Shown here: positions 8,890 to 17,168 of the stretch, piece after piece
Layout: every line of letters begins with the position of its first letter
How positions within the stretch are numbered: the first letter of the stretch is position 1
Source: UMGS1590 sp036303105
GTDB lineage: Bacteria > Bacillota > Peptococcia > Peptococcales > Peptococcaceae
Reading direction: 5' to 3'
Assembly (NCBI GenBank): GCA_036303105.1
Contig: JAXJBF010000117.1
Span: 1 to 64,000, forward strand
DNA: 64,000 nt
Position numbers and translations under genes: made by a program
Notes under the pieces: model-generated
What the model was told of the DNA's origin: nothing
What the model saw: the letters and a program-made list of their open reading frames with translations, nothing else
The model's database searches: none

Positions 8890-9417
8890 TTATTCTTCGG
8901 TCGTATCCCCAGTCGCTGCTTTGTCTGGATAGAGACGATCACACAGTGCTGTAAAGGACGCTTCATCCTGACCGGCAGCTTTCACATCGGTTCCCAGTGT
9001 TTCGTTGATATAGTCTACACCAACGGCGCCTTCTACAAGGCCGGAATCGCCAGGATAACTCCAGCTGACTTGTTCGCAGTCATCAATCAGCGCCAACAGA
9101 AGCGTCGCAATATTGACCATGTTCTGATCCATGGTCGCTAGATCGGCATCGCTGTGAAGATACATGAAGCGAATTTGCAGTGTGTATGGATGTTCATCAT
9201 CTTGTACGGACAGGGTGTATTTCCCATAGGAATTGACGCCAATAAGCCGCGCCAGATCATTGTTCGCACTGGTATTTTCTATATACGGATTTTTCGCAGC
9301 GTACAAACTGCTGGCAAAAGTGGTCTGTTCCTCCGATTTTTTATCGTTGCCACAACCTGTCACACAAAACAGCGCCACCATCACCAGAACGGCAAGCGTC
9401 AATAGCCTTTTTATCAT
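8890..9417 (-). CDS. Predicted lipoprotein, function unknown
   Basis: 175 residues with a lipoprotein signal: MIKRLLTLAVLVMVALFC then lipobox VTGC, lipidated cysteine at about 22, followed by a polar linker (GNDKKSEEQ). The rest is a small soluble domain with an acidic C terminus that I do not recognise. The ATG at 9417 is preceded by AGAGGTGG; an upstream in-frame GTG at 9426 overlaps that site and is less likely. It stands alone between terminators. It is presumably anchored to the outer face of the cytoplasmic membrane. Confidence 0.8.
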   Translation of the reverse strand: MIKRLLTLAVLVMVALFCVTGCGNDKKSEEQTTFASSLYAAKNPYIENTSANNDLARLIGVNSYGKYTLSVQDDEHPYTLQIRFMYLHSDADLATMDQNMVNIATLLLALIDDCEQVSWSYPGDSGLVEGAVGVDYINETLGTDVKAAGQDEASFTALCDRLYPDKAATGDTTEE

Positions 9418-9460
9418 GGGTACCACCTCTTTTGATTATAATGAAAACAAAAGTCCACAG

Positions 9461-9498
9461 AAAAACCCTTGTGCTTCTATTATAAAGCACAAGGGTTT
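9461..9498 (-). terminator. Terminator closing the obg operon
   Basis: A 14-bp stem (AAACCCTTGTGCTT, 9463-9476, with 9485-9498) with a T-run on the minus strand follows the small membrane-protein gene ending at 9550. Confidence 0.88.
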
Positions 9499-9549
9499 GA
9501 TAAACAACAAAATGTTAACATTATCTGACAAATCGACCTATTTTATCGA

Positions 9550-9756
9550 CTATTTGTTAAGTACCAGGTACAACACGATGATGATGACCGGAAGCAGCAT
9601 GAGATAGGTCAGTGGCATGGTCTTTTTATAGCGCGCCATGCGTTCTTCCTGTGGCAGGTTCTTGTTGGCCAGCTGCATCATGCCATAGCCCTTAACGAGC
9701 AGGCTTGCCACCAGAAGGACAGCTGCCAGAATCAACAATATTGTATTCAGTTCCAT
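9550..9756 (-). CDS. Small two-helix membrane protein, function unknown
   Basis: 68 residues: a helix at about 5-27 (TILLILAAVLLVASLLV), a polar basic middle (LPQEERMARYKKTM) and a second helix (LTYLMLLPVIIIVLYLVL). The start at 9756 follows GGAGGGG; a longer frame to 9861 lies inside the upstream gene. It begins 2 bp after the upstream stop and is the last gene of the obg operon, before a terminator. No family is recognised. Confidence 0.72.
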   Translation of the reverse strand: MELNTILLILAAVLLVASLLVKGYGMMQLANKNLPQEERMARYKKTMPLTYLMLLPVIIIVLYLVLNK

Positions 9757-9758
9757 GT

Positions 9759-10316
9759 CTATACCCCTCCACGAAGTTCCACAAATTGACGGATCAGTGC
9801 CACACACAGCACCGCCCACTGCACGCCAAAGAAAAGATGCCAAATACCAAAACGCTGCCATTTGCTGTCGGCCAGTGCATCATCCAAATGCTTGATAAGG
9901 ATGTGTTCAGTTTCCGGCGCCAACGGTGTCAGGCCCAACCAGCCATCATAACGACAGATGACCGTCGCCGGCGGCAGCCGGGTTTCCTGCAGGCTTTCCC
10001 GAATGGCCTGCGCCACCATGTCGTAAATCTCCGGCTCTTGTCGAAAGCCGCCGCCACGAAAAACAAACCAGCGACGGCGGCCAAACGATTGCTGGATCAT
10101 CATGCAGCCTACAAAAACAAAGCAAATGAGCGTCGTCCAACGCACACCAGCTGTCCAGCCGCCTTGCCACAGCCATTCCAGCACCACAATTTCAGCAGCC
10201 AGAAAGGTCAGCGGTGATGCCAGCGGCACCACCACTGGCTGTCGACGCAAAAGCGGCACCACCAGCCCGGTCAGAAAAAGCACCAGCACCGGTGTCCACA
10301 ACCATTCGGCAACCAT
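9759..10316 (-). CDS. Membrane protein of unknown function downstream of obg
   Basis: 185 residues with hydrophobic helices at about 7-23, 28-47 and 60-77, a soluble middle (about 80-150, including FRGGGFRQEPEIYD), and a C-terminal helix (about 158-178). It starts 3 bp after the obg stop and has only a weak ribosome-binding site, so it likely depends on translational coupling. I do not recognise the family. Its position suggests co-expression with Obg, not necessarily a shared function. Confidence 0.7.
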   Translation of the reverse strand: MVAEWLWTPVLVLFLTGLVVPLLRRQPVVVPLASPLTFLAAEIVVLEWLWQGGWTAGVRWTTLICFVFVGCMMIQQSFGRRRWFVFRGGGFRQEPEIYDMVAQAIRESLQETRLPPATVICRYDGWLGLTPLAPETEHILIKHLDDALADSKWQRFGIWHLFFGVQWAVLCVALIRQFVELRGGV

Positions 10317-10319
10317 GGC

Positions 10320-11606
10320 TTATTCCAAATAATCCAAGGCCATTGGGCCAACAATGACGGTGTCGCCATCTTGAATGCCTGCTTCGCGCAAGGCTTTTTC
10401 AATGCCCATGTTGTCGAGAATCTTCATGAAGCGTTCCACCGCTTCATCGCGTTCAAACTGCGTGCGGTTGACCAGGCCTTCGATTTCCGGTCCCACCACC
10501 TCATAAGCATCAGGCGCAACCTTGATGACATGGAATGGCGCTTCTTTTTTCTTGGCCGGTTCTTCTTCGACAGGTTCGAAGTCTTCTTCGCTGTATTCCA
10601 CTGGGCCAATGGCATCCAACACATCAGCCAAATGATAGACCAAGTCGTTTAAATCCGAATCGGTGGCTGCGCTCATTGGGAAGATGCGTACATCCGGATA
10701 AGCCTCTTTCAGACGCGCAAGCGCCGCCTCGCGGTCCTCATCGCTCATCAAATCCACTTTATTGGCAACGATCACCATTGGCTTTTCATTGAGCTGCGGT
10801 GCATAGCGTTCCAGTTCGCCGCGAATGATGGCCAGATCGTCGAGAGGATCGCGTCCTTCTGAACCAGAAAGATCCACCACATGCACCAGCACACGCGTGC
10901 GTTCCACATGACGCAGAAAGCGATGACCAAGGCCAGCACCTTCGGCAGCGCCTTCAACAAGGCCAGGCACGTCTGCGATGACAAAACTGCGGCCAGCGTC
11001 TACGCGCACCATGCCGAGGTTTGGTTCCAAGGTCGTAAAATGATAATTGGCGATCTTTGGCTTGGCCGCCGATACACGGCTGATGATCGTTGATTTGCCA
11101 ACATTTGGAAAACCAACCAAGCCAACATCTGCCAGGAGTTTTAATTCCAGCGTGATCCAACGTTCTTCACCCTTTTCGCCGTTTTCAGCGAAAGCAGGTG
11201 CACGATGGGTGGAGCTGACAAAGCGGGCATTGCCGCGCCCGCCGCGGCCACCCTGAGCAACGACAATTTCCTGACCATGATGGCGCAGGTCACCAAGCAA
11301 CTTCTTGGTGTCGGCATCGCGAACCACGGTGCCGACTGGCACCCGCAGCACAATGTCATCGGCACTGCGGCCATGTTGTTTGGCACCGGAACCATGGTCG
11401 CCACGTTTGCCTTTATAATGGGTCTGATAGCGGAAGTCGATCAAGGTGCGCAAGCCTTCGTCAGCACGCAGAATGATGGAGCCGCCGCATCCGCCGTCAC
11501 CGCCGGCCGGACCGCCCTTTGGCACATATTTTTCGCGACGGAAAGCAACAATGCCGTTGCCGCCGTCACCGGCCTTTACGTTGACCTTTGCGTAATCATA
11601 AAACAT
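10320..11606 (-). CDS. obg: GTPase Obg/CgtA
   Basis: 428 residues with all three Obg parts: the glycine-rich N-terminal Obg fold (KAGDGGNGIVAFRREK, PAGGDGGCGG, about 1-158), the G domain (G1 GFPNVGKST, G3 DVPGL, NKVD, about 159-330) and the C-terminal OCT domain (about 350-428). Obg binds the 50S subunit and couples ribosome assembly to GTP/ppGpp levels. The start at 11606 is preferred because AAGGAGG ends right against the alternative ATG at 11612. It overlaps the end of the MutS-like gene by 11 bases. Confidence 0.97.
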   Translation of the reverse strand: MFYDYAKVNVKAGDGGNGIVAFRREKYVPKGGPAGGDGGCGGSIILRADEGLRTLIDFRYQTHYKGKRGDHGSGAKQHGRSADDIVLRVPVGTVVRDADTKKLLGDLRHHGQEIVVAQGGRGGRGNARFVSSTHRAPAFAENGEKGEERWITLELKLLADVGLVGFPNVGKSTIISRVSAAKPKIANYHFTTLEPNLGMVRVDAGRSFVIADVPGLVEGAAEGAGLGHRFLRHVERTRVLVHVVDLSGSEGRDPLDDLAIIRGELERYAPQLNEKPMVIVANKVDLMSDEDREAALARLKEAYPDVRIFPMSAATDSDLNDLVYHLADVLDAIGPVEYSEEDFEPVEEEPAKKKEAPFHVIKVAPDAYEVVGPEIEGLVNRTQFERDEAVERFMKILDNMGIEKALREAGIQDGDTVIVGPMALDYLE

Positions 11607-13422
11607 GGGCATCCTCCTTTTCTTTCACAGGGTCTTCATCGTCCAAAAGGCCTGCAATGCGCATCAAATGCTTGGCATTGGTGGTCCTGCAGCGGCCTGG
11701 ACGGATCTTATAATCAAAAGCGATGGCATCGCCTTCATAATGTTCTTCAAAATGGTAATTTTTGCCGTTAACTTCTGGCGAATCTGCAAGAGCACAAAGC
11801 TCAAAATCGTGCGTCGTCACCAGTGTCATCATCCATGGATGCGAAAGTTTGCGAATGGCCGCCTGCGCACCGATGATGCGGTCTGCCGAGTTGGTCCCTT
11901 TGAAGATCTCATCAACAAGAACCAGCATTGGCTGTTGCTGCTGCGACCAATTGACCATTTGTTTAATGCGCAGAATTTCACCATAAAAGGAGCTGATGCC
12001 TTCGCTGACATCATCGCTGACACGCATGGATGTAAAAATACGCATTGGGCTGATGCGGAACTGTTTTGCCATAACCGTTCCGCCAGCATAAGCCAGCACT
12101 GCGTTAAGCGCAATGGTACGCATGAAGGTTGATTTCCCGCTCATGTTGCTGCCGGTGATGATGACGGTGTCACCGCCTTGGCTGTAATCATTGCCGACAA
12201 CGGTGCGAGGGTCCAAGAGCGGATGTTTGCCATCCACCATGTCCAATAGCGGCGCACCAGGCACAATGTCCGGTACCGTCGTTTCATCAGAACGCATGCG
12301 TGACAGCGTGCCCAGAGAATAGAGCGCTTCCACTTCCCCCAGCCAATCCATCCAGAGGCCGAACGACGTGCCATATTTTTTGCGCCAACTATCCAGCGCC
12401 ATGCAGCAGTTGAAGTCCCAGGCCAAAAGCCCAACCAATGGCAAATACAACACGAAGTTTTCACGCAGCTGCCAGGCATTGACAATGCGATTAAGACTGC
12501 GGATTCCTTCGCCGGCATTGGCCAGCTGTTGCTGCATCTCGCGCAGATAGGCGCTTTGGAAATCCGGCGATAGAATCACATTGATGCGTTCCTCGGCGCG
12601 GCTCAGCCGTCGGGCCAACACCATGACGCTTTCTTTTTCGGTTTGAATGCTGCCAGAAAGCAGCACCGAAGCAATCAGCTGCAGGAAGAAGCAATACAGC
12701 ACCATCATCCAGGAAGTAACACCTAAAAGCGCTGTCACCACCAAAAGCAGGGTGATGGCAGGCATCCCCAAGGCAAGAAGTTTCACCTGAGGTACGCTGC
12801 TGTTGCCTTTTCCGGTGGCATAGTGGCGCAGTTTGGCTTCGGCTTTGCGCTCATCCTCTTCGCGGCGACGATCCTTCGCGAGACCAAGGGCTTCAAAATC
12901 GATGGCCAGGGCATCGTCGCGCAAAAGTTCCAGCACCGACGCCTGACGCTCTGCAATGTGCTTGAGATTCGGACGCGTCAAAAGACGCATCAGTGCATCA
13001 CGCCCACCAATGGTGTGCGCCACAGAAATATATTGATACAACGAGCGCGGCCCGAACAAATCAAGGTCGCTGGAAAGAAAATCGTCCTTGCGTACATAGC
13101 TGGCACCATCGTCTGCAAAATCGTACCATTCTCCTTTGCAGCGTGCGTCATAGCGCTGCAGCACCAACAGGCGATTCTGAGCCAGCTCTATAACTGCCTG
13201 CTGCTGATTGAACCGATGCACCAAATAGCAGAAACAGATCACCCCTGCCACTGCCAGCGCGTAGCCTGGCAAAAGATCATTGCGAATGCCAAACACCAGC
13301 CCCACCAATACTGCCAGCGCGGAAATCAGGCGTCCATTGCTCCATAAAAGCAAGCGCCGTTTTTCAGCAGCAACGCGCATTTCGGCATCACTGAGCATTT
13401 TTTCGATTTCGTTAGGCTTCAT
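11596..13422 (-). CDS. Membrane-anchored MutS-family ATPase
   Basis: 608 residues. The C-terminal 220 residues are a MutS-type ATPase: Walker A ITGSNMSGKST, Walker B LVLVDEIFKGTN and the TTHD switch. The N-terminal half is not a mismatch-recognition domain. It has hydrophobic helices at about 30-75 (ISALAVLVGLVFGI, YALAVAGVICFCYLV), about 220-265 and near 345-365, with clamp-like helical segments between. It therefore belongs to the membrane-bound MutS homologs of unknown role, not to MutS or MutS2. ATG 13422 follows AAGAAAGAGAA; an upstream TTG lies in a terminator tail. It sits between rpmA and obg. Confidence 0.85.
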   Translation of the reverse strand: MKPNEIEKMLSDAEMRVAAEKRRLLLWSNGRLISALAVLVGLVFGIRNDLLPGYALAVAGVICFCYLVHRFNQQQAVIELAQNRLLVLQRYDARCKGEWYDFADDGASYVRKDDFLSSDLDLFGPRSLYQYISVAHTIGGRDALMRLLTRPNLKHIAERQASVLELLRDDALAIDFEALGLAKDRRREEDERKAEAKLRHYATGKGNSSVPQVKLLALGMPAITLLLVVTALLGVTSWMMVLYCFFLQLIASVLLSGSIQTEKESVMVLARRLSRAEERINVILSPDFQSAYLREMQQQLANAGEGIRSLNRIVNAWQLRENFVLYLPLVGLLAWDFNCCMALDSWRKKYGTSFGLWMDWLGEVEALYSLGTLSRMRSDETTVPDIVPGAPLLDMVDGKHPLLDPRTVVGNDYSQGGDTVIITGSNMSGKSTFMRTIALNAVLAYAGGTVMAKQFRISPMRIFTSMRVSDDVSEGISSFYGEILRIKQMVNWSQQQQPMLVLVDEIFKGTNSADRIIGAQAAIRKLSHPWMMTLVTTHDFELCALADSPEVNGKNYHFEEHYEGDAIAFDYKIRPGRCRTTNAKHLMRIAGLLDDEDPVKEKEDAHVL

Positions 13423-13446
13423 GATTGTTCTCTTTCTTATAAATAA

Positions 13447-13474
13447 CAAAAAGGGATGACCGAGCGGTCATCCC
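13447..13474 (-). terminator. Terminator after rpmA
   Basis: A 10-bp perfect stem GGGATGACCG (13453-13462) with 13465-13474 and a 2-base centre is followed on the minus strand by TTTTTG. It separates the ribosomal genes from the MutS-like/obg operon. Confidence 0.85.
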
Positions 13475-13485
13475 CCATTTTCTTC

Positions 13486-13764
13486 TTATTCAGCAGCATA
13501 AACGCTGACCAGGGTCTTATTGTTGCCCTTTTCGTAACGAACGACGCCGTCGATCTTTGCGAACAGGGTATCATCGCCGCCCTTGCCAACATTAGCGCCC
13601 GGATGGATCTTGGTCCCTCTCTGGCGATAAAGAATGTTGCCGGCCTTTACGGTCTGACCATCACTCTTCTTCGCACCGAGACGCTTGGAGTGGGAATCAC
13701 GACCGTTCTTGGTACTACCTACCCCTTTTTTAGATGCGAATAATTGCAAATCGAGTTTGAACAT
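13486..13764 (-). CDS. rpmA: 50S ribosomal protein L27 with Prp-cleavable N terminus
   Basis: 92 residues: MFKLDLQLFASKKGVGSTKN and the usual L27 body (GRDSHSKRLGAKK, YRQRGTKIHPG). L27 sits at the peptidyl-transferase centre. The N-terminal extension up to about LQLF matches the Bacillota motif removed by the Prp protease, whose gene is directly upstream. The start at 13764 follows GAGGAGGTGG. The gene begins 14 bp before the prp stop, so the two overlap. Confidence 0.97.
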   Translation of the reverse strand: MFKLDLQLFASKKGVGSTKNGRDSHSKRLGAKKSDGQTVKAGNILYRQRGTKIHPGANVGKGGDDTLFAKIDGVVRYEKGNNKTLVSVYAAE

Positions 13765-13777
13765 CTTGTCCACCTCC

Positions 13778-14107
13778 TCAAACATGAACACTGTTTGCTT
13801 TGATGTAGTTCGGATATGTCTCAGCCAGCGCGCTGGCTCCGACTTCTAACGTTTTCAGCACCGCTTCCGCGATGAGCGCTTCGCGATCATCTGCGATCGG
13901 TGATAACATCAATTTTACATAGCCTTCGTCTAATTCGGCTTCGTAGTGCACCCCTTGCACAGCCAGACTGTTTTCAGTCACAATGGCCAGGGTGGAAGCC
14001 GCAGCACAGACCAAATCCTCGCCATAAGGAGCGGATTCTGCATGGCCGGAAAATTCATAACCTGCCAGGCGGTTATCTGTGTCATAGTAAAGCGTCACTT
14101 GGATCAT
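13778..14107 (-). CDS. prp: Ribosomal-processing cysteine protease Prp
   Basis: 109 residues of the YsxB/Prp family. The catalytic pair is visible as histidine in FSGHAES (H22) and cysteine in GEDLVCAAAS (C34). Prp removes the N-terminal extension of L27 in Bacillota that carry it, and the next gene encodes just such an L27. The start codon overlaps the rplU stop by one base (TAATG), so the genes are coupled. Confidence 0.94.
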   Translation of the reverse strand: MIQVTLYYDTDNRLAGYEFSGHAESAPYGEDLVCAAASTLAIVTENSLAVQGVHYEAELDEGYVKLMLSPIADDREALIAEAVLKTLEVGASALAETYPNYIKANSVHV

Positions 14108-14418
14108 TAGCCAACGATCGATTCAACAGTCACGCGGGTGTAAGGCTGACGATGACCTTTTTTACGACGATAGTTCTTTTTAGGTTTGTATTTGAAAACA
14201 ACGATCTTAGGTGCTTTGCCGTTTTCAACAACCTTCAGGCTAACCTTAGCGCCTTCAACGTAAGGCTTACCGGTAACGATTTCGCCGTCCTTGTTGAGCA
14301 TCAATACGGAGTCGATTTCAACAGTTTCACCAGCTTCAGCGTGGAGCAGTTCCACATCGAGAGTCTGGCCTTCTTCAACTTTGTATTGTTTGCCACCAGT
14401 TGCAATAATAGCGTACAT
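14107..14418 (-). CDS. rplU: 50S ribosomal protein L21
   Basis: 103 residues: MYAIIATGGKQYKVEEGQTL, YKPKKNYRRKKGHRQPYT near the end and a typical SIVG C terminus. L21 binds 23S rRNA. The start at 14418 follows GGAGTG; the longer open frame to 14604 runs through the promoter and leader. First gene of rplU-prp-rpmA. Confidence 0.97.
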   Translation of the reverse strand: MYAIIATGGKQYKVEEGQTLDVELLHAEAGETVEIDSVLMLNKDGEIVTGKPYVEGAKVSLKVVENGKAPKIVVFKYKPKKNYRRKKGHRQPYTRVTVESIVG

Positions 14419-14524
14419 TTTTTTCACTCCTCCCTGAGAATACTCGCTGCGGCTAGGTAGCAGCAGGGCTGCGTTTTCCAACCCGACGCAGGCGGTTTCG
14501 ATCTGGGAAAACACCCATATCCGA
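14419..14524 (-). ncRNA. rplU mRNA leader (candidate L21 autoregulatory leader)
   Basis: About 105 bases separate the expected transcription start from the L21 ATG. The leader carries short complementary blocks (for example ACGCAG near 14472 with CTGCGTC near 14491 on the plus strand). Bacillota often carry an L21-binding leader here, but I cannot confirm a match to that family by eye. Confidence 0.4.
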
Positions 14525-14530
14525 AAATTA

Positions 14531-14559
14531 ATTATACAGAATTGGCGGAGCGCCGTCAA
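14531..14559 (-). promoter_or_regulatory. Sigma-A promoter of rplU-prp-rpmA
   Basis: On the minus strand, TTGACG (14559-14554), a 17-bp spacer and TATAAT (14536-14531). This is near consensus and is the clearest housekeeping promoter in the window. Confidence 0.9.
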
Positions 14560-14613
14560 GAAAAATATGGTTTTTGCCGGCCATTTTCGGGAAATATTGC
14601 CCACCGCGGTTCA

Positions 14614-14648
14614 TAAAAAAACCAGAAGACGACGAGCGTCTTCTGGTT
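14614..14648 (-). terminator. Terminator after the TIR gene
   Basis: An 11-bp perfect stem (14620-14630 with 14638-14648) is followed by TTTTTT on the minus strand, 17 bp after the TIR gene stop. Confidence 0.93.
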
Positions 14649-14664
14649 GAACGTTCACTGCGGC

Positions 14665-15276
14665 TTAGAGCATCTTCGATACGTAGGCTACGCGGTCACC
14701 AGCATCTTCGGTGAATGGCACCTGGCCAGCTTCCTGATCCTTGAGCACATCGAGAATGACTTCGCAGAGGTTGTACTTGGTGTCGACATGGTCGACGCGG
14801 TTGTTGTATTTGTCGCGGTATTTTTTCATACGTTCCGCTTCGGCTTCGCTGAGGTATTCATCCTTGAACTGGCCATACAATTTACCGTTGACGTACTTTT
14901 CAATATCGAGGTTGTCCACTTCATCGAGATCAACGACAACCACTGGCAGTGCAGCACGTTCATCGGTGACAGCGTGGCTCTTGGTATAGGCCACTTCCTT
15001 GGCACACTGTGCTGAGCTCATGGATTCTTCGCTGAGATAGAACAGAACACCTTTGCAGTTGAGGTTGGCAATGGCGCCAAAAATGGTACTGTTGTAGCCA
15101 TCCCCTGTCATGTTGGATTCAACGTCGATCCAAAGGTTTTTGCCAGCTTCCTGCAAAGCGATGACATCGGCATACACGTTTGCCCCATCGCGGGTGGAAT
15201 AGCTGACGTAAATATATGGTTGGCTGCAATCGCAAGCCTTGATTTGTGCGGCTAATTCTTGAATGGTTTCTGACAC
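14665..15276 (-). CDS. TIR-domain protein
   Basis: 203 residues. Residues about 20-125 have the order of a bacterial TIR domain: YIYVSYSTRD (first strand and loop), GKNLWIDVE, then FGAIANLNCKGVLFYLS, and SSAQCAKEV, where E94 sits at the place of the catalytic glutamate of TIR NADases. The C-terminal 70 residues are charged and helical, with no second recognised domain. The start is a GTG with GAGAGGAAG upstream. It is monocistronic between rplU and proC, each with its own terminator. TIR proteins can consume NAD+ in defence or act as scaffolds; no defence partner gene is nearby, so the role is open. Confidence 0.8.
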   Translation of the reverse strand: MSETIQELAAQIKACDCSQPYIYVSYSTRDGANVYADVIALQEAGKNLWIDVESNMTGDGYNSTIFGAIANLNCKGVLFYLSEESMSSAQCAKEVAYTKSHAVTDERAALPVVVVDLDEVDNLDIEKYVNGKLYGQFKDEYLSEAEAERMKKYRDKYNNRVDHVDTKYNLCEVILDVLKDQEAGQVPFTEDAGDRVAYVSKML

Positions 15277-15398
15277 GTTATCAACTTCCTCTCGTTTCTA
15301 AACAACTACAGTTAATGGAAAAATTATAACACAACCTTTGTGTGATTAAAAGACAGACCACGCTTTTTGTCCGCTTTCCCTCATCATCTCAGAATGAC

Positions 15399-15443
15399 AA
15401 AAAACGGCGAGAAACACAAATGCTTGCTTTGCGTTTCTCGCCG
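15399..15443 (-). terminator. Terminator after proC
   Basis: CGGCGAGAAAC (15405-15415) pairs with 15433-15443, with a T-run on the minus strand. Confidence 0.88.
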
Positions 15444-15462
15444 CCTGCTTCTGTTCACAAGG

Positions 15463-16293
15463 TTATGTCAAATCCGCAGCTGCCTGCGCCTCCATGGCAA
15501 GGAATTTTTCCGAAGAAGCATCCATGGCATCGATGAGCGCTGCCTTCATGCCTTCTTTTTCCAACACAGCCACACCTGCAATGGTGGTGCCGCCGGCTGA
15601 GCAGACTGCATCACGCAGCACAGCAGGATGTTCGCCGCTTTCCAGCACCAGCGCCGCAGCGCCCAGCACCGACTGTGCTGCGAATGTGTAAGCGTCCTTA
15701 GCAGGAATGCCCAGCTTGATCGCACCTTCTGCCATGGCTTCGATGACCATGTACACAAAGGCTGGCGAAGAGCCGCTGACAGAACCTACCGCATGCATCA
15801 CATCTTCACGCACAACGGCCACTTTGCCAAAGCTTTCAAAGAAGCGCGTCACAGCAGCGCGTTCTTCCTCCAACATGTTTTCAGAGAAGCAGAGCCCTGC
15901 CATACCTTGACCGATCTGCGCCGGAGTGTTTGGCATGGCACGTGCAATGCGTACGCCAGGATTGTTCACCAGGGCAGCAATGGAGGCGATGCTGTAGGCT
16001 GGTGCAATGGCCACCACGATTTGGCCTGGTACAAGCACACCGCGAATATCCAAAAGCACCTGCTTATAGATGTTTGGCTTCACCGCTAAAACAATGATTT
16101 CCGCTTCGCTCGCCAGTGCGCGGTTGGCCTCCGACACAGCCACACCGTACTCCTCTGCCAGCGCCTGCTGATGGGCCGGTGTGTTGGTATGCACCACCAC
16201 ACGGTCCGGCGTGGTCAGCCCTGCTTTCAAAGCACCAGCAAGCATGGCGCGGCCCATGTTGCCGCAGCCGATAAATCCAAAACTGTATTTCAT
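15463..16293 (-). CDS. proC: Pyrroline-5-carboxylate reductase
   Basis: 276 residues. The N-terminal Rossmann motif is GFIGCGNMGRAML. The C-terminal dimerisation domain has VSGSSPAFVYMVIEAM and the signature region VCSAGGTTIAGVAVLE. The enzyme reduces pyrroline-5-carboxylate to proline with NAD(P)H, the last step of proline synthesis. The start at 16293 follows GAAAGGAAG. It begins 17 bp after the amidase-like gene, so the two form an operon that ends at the terminator just downstream. Confidence 0.95.
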   Translation of the reverse strand: MKYSFGFIGCGNMGRAMLAGALKAGLTTPDRVVVHTNTPAHQQALAEEYGVAVSEANRALASEAEIIVLAVKPNIYKQVLLDIRGVLVPGQIVVAIAPAYSIASIAALVNNPGVRIARAMPNTPAQIGQGMAGLCFSENMLEEERAAVTRFFESFGKVAVVREDVMHAVGSVSGSSPAFVYMVIEAMAEGAIKLGIPAKDAYTFAAQSVLGAAALVLESGEHPAVLRDAVCSAGGTTIAGVAVLEKEGMKAALIDAMDASSEKFLAMEAQAAADLT

Positions 16294-16310
16294 ATGATCG
16301 TCTTCCTTTC

Positions 16311-17099
16311 TCACTGACGGCCCAGCGGAATCTGCCGCCGCACCGCCTGAACCATATCCATATCGATGGTCACCACACGTGTCTCTGGCGCTGTGCCAAG
16401 GTCACAGACCACTTCTGCCCATGGATTGACCACCAAGCTGTGCCCCCAGGATACATAGCTTGCGTTCTCATCGCGCGCCGGCGCCACCCCAACGGCATAG
16501 CACTGACCATCCATGGCGCGGCCGCGGAACAACAGCTCCCAGTGGCGCGGACCCGTGGACATGTTAAACGACGCAGGATAAATGAGCAGCTGTGCGCCGG
16601 CATCGACCATGGCTGCTGCCATGTCTGCAAAACGAATGTCAAAACAGATCGCCAGCCCCACACGCCCCCATGGCGTGTCAAACACGGTCAGCGACGTGCC
16701 TGGCGACAAAACATCACTTTCTTTAAAATACTGGCCGCCTTCAATGTCGATGTCAAACAGATGCACTTTGCGGTGTTTGGCCACACAGTCGCCATTCGCA
16801 TTGTACACATAACTGGTGTTGTAATACTGGCCATTGTCTTCTTCGCAGATCGAACCACCCACCAGCCAGCAGTGGTTTTCCCGAGCAGCGGCCGCCAGCA
16901 TCTGCTGAGCCTCGCCGCCTTCGGCTTCGGCATAGTCGGCAAAACGTGATGTTTCATAAGGCACACAGAACATTTCCGGCAGGATAACCAATTCAGCACC
17001 TTCTTGAACAGCACGATCAATCTCCTGGCGGGCCGCCTTCAAATTGGCAGCCTTGTCGTCACCAGCAGCCAGCTGGATCAATCCCAATCGACAGTCCAT
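16311..17099 (-). CDS. Carbon-nitrogen hydrolase, omega-amidase-like
   Basis: 262 residues of the nitrilase superfamily with the full catalytic triad: E42 (ILPEMF), K111 (KHRKVHLFD) and C152 (LAICFDIRF). The close resemblance to Nit2/YafV proteins (GGSICEED, NTSYVYN, MSTGPRHWELLFRGRA) points to omega-amidase, which hydrolyses 2-oxoglutaramate or 2-oxosuccinamate; this substrate is inferred from family. The start at 17099 follows AAGGAGGATG. It is the first gene of an operon with proC. Confidence 0.88.
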   Translation of the reverse strand: MDCRLGLIQLAAGDDKAANLKAARQEIDRAVQEGAELVILPEMFCVPYETSRFADYAEAEGGEAQQMLAAAARENHCWLVGGSICEEDNGQYYNTSYVYNANGDCVAKHRKVHLFDIDIEGGQYFKESDVLSPGTSLTVFDTPWGRVGLAICFDIRFADMAAAMVDAGAQLLIYPASFNMSTGPRHWELLFRGRAMDGQCYAVGVAPARDENASYVSWGHSLVVNPWAEVVCDLGTAPETRVVTIDMDMVQAVRRQIPLGRQ

Positions 17100-17124
17100 C
17101 TTCGCATCCTCCTTCAAACAGATA

Positions 17125-17163
17125 ATCAAAAACCTCGCTCATTCCACAGGAACAAACGAGGTT
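17125..17163 (-). terminator. Terminator after RNase J
   Basis: AACCTCG (17131-17137) pairs with 17157-17163, with further pairing inward, followed by TTTTTGATT on the minus strand. Confidence 0.8.
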
Positions 17164-17168
17164 ACACG

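Noticed and set aside
14665..16293. TIR gene as part of a CBASS or Thoeris-like defence cluster
   Set aside because: Neighbours are rplU and proC, each separated by a terminator; no cyclase, SIR2-like or SLOG effector gene is present.
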